Below, piece by piece: positions 21,316-22,846 of a stretch of 22,846 nt of DNA. Position 1 is the first letter of the stretch. Each line of letters opens with the position of its first letter. The DNA is taken from the NCBI GenBank assembly GCA_937914725.1, contig CALDMJ010000119.1, positions 1 through 22,846 on the forward strand. Direction: 5' to 3'. Under the pieces are notes generated by a model. The model saw only the letters and a list, made by a program, of their open reading frames with translations. It was not told the DNA's origin and searched no databases. Made by a program: the position numbers and the translations under genes. Source of the stretch: an uncultured Clostridia bacterium (GTDB lineage: Bacteria > Bacillota > Clostridia > Christensenellales > UBA1242).

Positions 21316-22320
21316 ATGAAAAAAATTAAAATCGGTATTAATGGATTCGGGAGAATAGGTAGACTTATTTTGCGTGCTGCGGTTGAGAACTTTGACGACA
21401 TTGAAGTTGTCGCAATCAATGACCCATTTATCAGCGCTGAATATGCTGCATATCTTTTTAAGTACGACACAGTTCACGGCACATTTTGTGGCAAAGTGAC
21501 AAGCAAAGAAAACACTTTGATTGTCAATAATAAAAAAATCGCATTTTATAGCGAACTTGACCCCGCTAACCTTGACTGGGCGAAAGATGGCGCGAAATAT
21601 GTTTGCGAAGCGTCAGGAAAGTTTACAAGTGCGGAGAAAGCGCAAGTCCACATCAACTCGGGCGCAAAACGCGTGGTAGTGACTGCTCCCGGGAAAGAAA
21701 TGCCAATGTACGTTTTTGGCGTCAACGACGACACGTATGAAGGGCAGGCGATTGTTTCAAACGCAAGTTGCACGACAAACTGCTTGGCGCCGCTTGCTAA
21801 AATCATTGACGACGCATTTGGAATCGAAGAAGGCTTGATGACCACAATTCACGCAATGACCGCAACACAATTGACTGTTGACGGAACGAGTAAAAAAGAC
21901 TGGCGTGGCGGACGTGCCGCAAGCGCGAACATCATTCCGTCAAGTACGGGCGCGGCAAAAGCAGTGGGCGCAGTCATTCCGCACTTAAATGGGAAACTTA
22001 CAGGTATGAGTTTTAGAGTGCCAACGGTTGATGTTTCAGTTGTCGACTTGACTGTCAAATTGAAAAAAACTACTAGCCTTGAAAAAATTAACAAAGTAGT
22101 TAAAAAGGCCAGCGAAACAACTATGGCAGGGATTGTTGAATATGTTGATGCGCCTGTTGTTTCAAGTGACTTTATTACAAATCCCCACACGTGTATTTAT
22201 GACGCGCTTGCAGGCATCGAAATGAGTGATAAGTTCTTCAAACTTGTCGCGTGGTACGACAACGAATGGGGATATTCAAACAAAACTTTGGAACTCATCC
22301 GCGTTATGGAAACAAAATAG
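21316..22320 (+). CDS. gap: Glyceraldehyde-3-phosphate dehydrogenase
   Basis: This 334-residue glycolytic enzyme oxidises glyceraldehyde-3-phosphate with NAD and phosphate. The NAD-binding motif is GINGFGRIGR (7-16); D36 in AINDPF favours NAD over NADP. The catalytic Cys is C152 in SNASCTTNC, and the C-terminal signature is WYDNEWGYS. The phosphate-site loop reads HAMTATQLTVDGTSKKDWRGGR. This is the pattern of E. coli GapA and eukaryotic enzymes rather than the HSYTNDQ...KDLRRAR pattern of Bacillus and Clostridium GapA. ATG 21316 follows AAGGAG; the earlier ATG-frame start at 21253 lies in the promoter. The gene is monocistronic between a promoter and a perfect terminator. Confidence 0.97.
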   Translation: MKKIKIGINGFGRIGRLILRAAVENFDDIEVVAINDPFISAEYAAYLFKYDTVHGTFCGKVTSKENTLIVNNKKIAFYSELDPANLDWAKDGAKYVCEASGKFTSAEKAQVHINSGAKRVVVTAPGKEMPMYVFGVNDDTYEGQAIVSNASCTTNCLAPLAKIIDDAFGIEEGLMTTIHAMTATQLTVDGTSKKDWRGGRAASANIIPSSTGAAKAVGAVIPHLNGKLTGMSFRVPTVDVSVVDLTVKLKKTTSLEKINKVVKKASETTMAGIVEYVDAPVVSSDFITNPHTCIYDALAGIEMSDKFFKLVAWYDNEWGYSNKTLELIRVMETK

Positions 22321-22470
22321 TTTGCCTTTAGTTTGCAACATTGTTTTATTGAATGAAAAATGCTTTTATTATTTCAAACACTTTTATTGATTAAACAACG
22401 TTTGGTGTGATTAGAATAGTTTGTTTTCTCTTAGCAAAATATTGTATTGTTTATGTTAAACCAAATAATA

Positions 22471-22503
22471 AAACAAGCGCGCAATTTTTGCGCGCTTGTT
22501 TGT
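22471..22503. terminator. Terminator after gap, 14-pair perfect stem
   Basis: AAACAAGCGCGCAA (22471-22484) pairs completely with TTGCGCGCTTGTTT (22488-22501) around a TTT loop. It has T and A tracts on both sides and so can also serve the convergent - strand gene at 22577. The 150 bases between gap and this stem hold no feature I can support. Confidence 0.88.
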
Positions 22504-22576
22504 ATTGTGCAATCTGCATTATGTAACCACTATATTTAATTTGTATTGAATAATTTTTACTATTTGAGTTCTAACA

Positions 22577-22846
22577 TTATATAACTTCGACTTTGATTGT
22601 TTCGCCGTTGTCGGCTGATTGGTACATTATCCAAACGCCGCTGCCAAATTCGTTTGTGACGTCGAACGGCACCCACTGACTGGAGTCCGCTATTTCTATT
22701 GGCGGGCTCTGTTTTTTCTCTTGCACGACACCATAGCACAAGTATTTAGGTTTTCCATCGTCGTAAATTATGCCCATAATGTATGGGTCGTCAATGCCCT
22801 CAACTTCTATCCATTTTGAGTTCTCAATAATGTTAGTTAGTGGTGC
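22577..22846 (-). CDS. C-terminal end of an unrecognised protein (partial)
   Basis: The - strand frame is open to the window edge, so the gene starts beyond 22846; the last 89 residues are here, ending in TAA. They are acidic and aromatic, with likely beta-strands: NSKWIEVEGIDDPYIMGIIY, PKYLCYGVV, SQWVPFDVTNEFGSGVWIMY, DNGETIKVEVI. The GVWIMYQSADNGE stretch looks like the end of a small beta-rich domain seen in uncharacterised Clostridia proteins, but I cannot name the family. An internal ATG at 22777 is unlikely to be the start, because the upstream frame is clean and similar in character. Confidence 0.55.
   Translation of the reverse strand, partial: APLTNIIENSKWIEVEGIDDPYIMGIIYDDGKPKYLCYGVVQEKKQSPPIEIADSSQWVPFDVTNEFGSGVWIMYQSADNGETIKVEVI

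Overview
The window looks like a chromosomal segment of an AT-rich, low-GC Gram-positive bacterium, most likely a Clostridia-like member of the Bacillota. The evidence is a complete spo0A, an rplJ-rplL operon behind a Firmicutes-type L10 leader, a site-2 protease-scpA-scpB cluster, strong AGGAGG ribosome binding sites, and many sigma-A promoters with 16-18 bp spacers. TAA, TAG and TGA all act as stops, so the code is standard. I saw no tRNA, rRNA, CRISPR array, insertion sequence or phage gene. This is core chromosome with a few accessory and regulatory oddities.

Layout. 1-1873 (+): the end of a BaiN/HI0933-type flavoprotein overlaps a second flavoprotein (COG2509 type) that carries an apparent one-base frameshift. 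1874-2380: intergenic, with a three-copy TACACTTTTCC repeat, a bidirectional terminator, and a three-unit hairpin repeat of about 94-95 bp period that runs into the end of spo0A. 2381-4013 (-): spo0A and a DUF421/YetF membrane protein. 4014-4380: a GC-rich hairpin cluster. 4432-5097 (+): a HAD phosphatase. 5244-6452 (+): promoter, L10 leader attenuator, rplJ, rplL, terminator. 6497-9289 (+): a small XRE regulator, an M50 site-2 protease, scpA and scpB (kleisin and partner of the SMC condensin). 9405-10559 (+): a Rho homologue whose ATPase motifs have been lost. 10604-10744 (+): a 46-residue cysteine-containing peptide with its own ribosome binding site and terminator. 10888-12122 (-): a second HAD phosphatase and a second small XRE regulator. 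12297-13450 (+): a small zinc-ribbon protein and a NUDIX hydrolase behind a palindromic operator. 13622-16726 (+): a large MMPL/RND-type membrane protein with a histone-like lysine-rich tail. 16917-20134 (+): archaeal-type AspRS and oligoendopeptidase F. 20267-21031 (+): a two-domain DUF11 protein with no visible signal peptide. 21316-22320 (+): NAD-dependent GAPDH behind a promoter with a palindrome in its spacer. 22577-22846 (-): the C-terminal end of an unrecognised protein.

Functionally the segment mixes translation (L10, L7/L12, AspRS), chromosome segregation (ScpAB), sporulation or stationary-phase control (Spo0A), glycolysis (GAPDH), nucleotide clean-up (NUDIX, HADs), peptide turnover (PepF) and envelope functions (DUF421, M50, MMPL). 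Most genes have their own promoter and terminator, so there are few long operons. The most unusual items are the ATPase-dead Rho-like protein, the hairpin arrays around spo0A, the tailed MMPL protein, and the short cysteine peptide next to the Rho-like gene. All homology statements come from reading motifs by eye; no database search was run.
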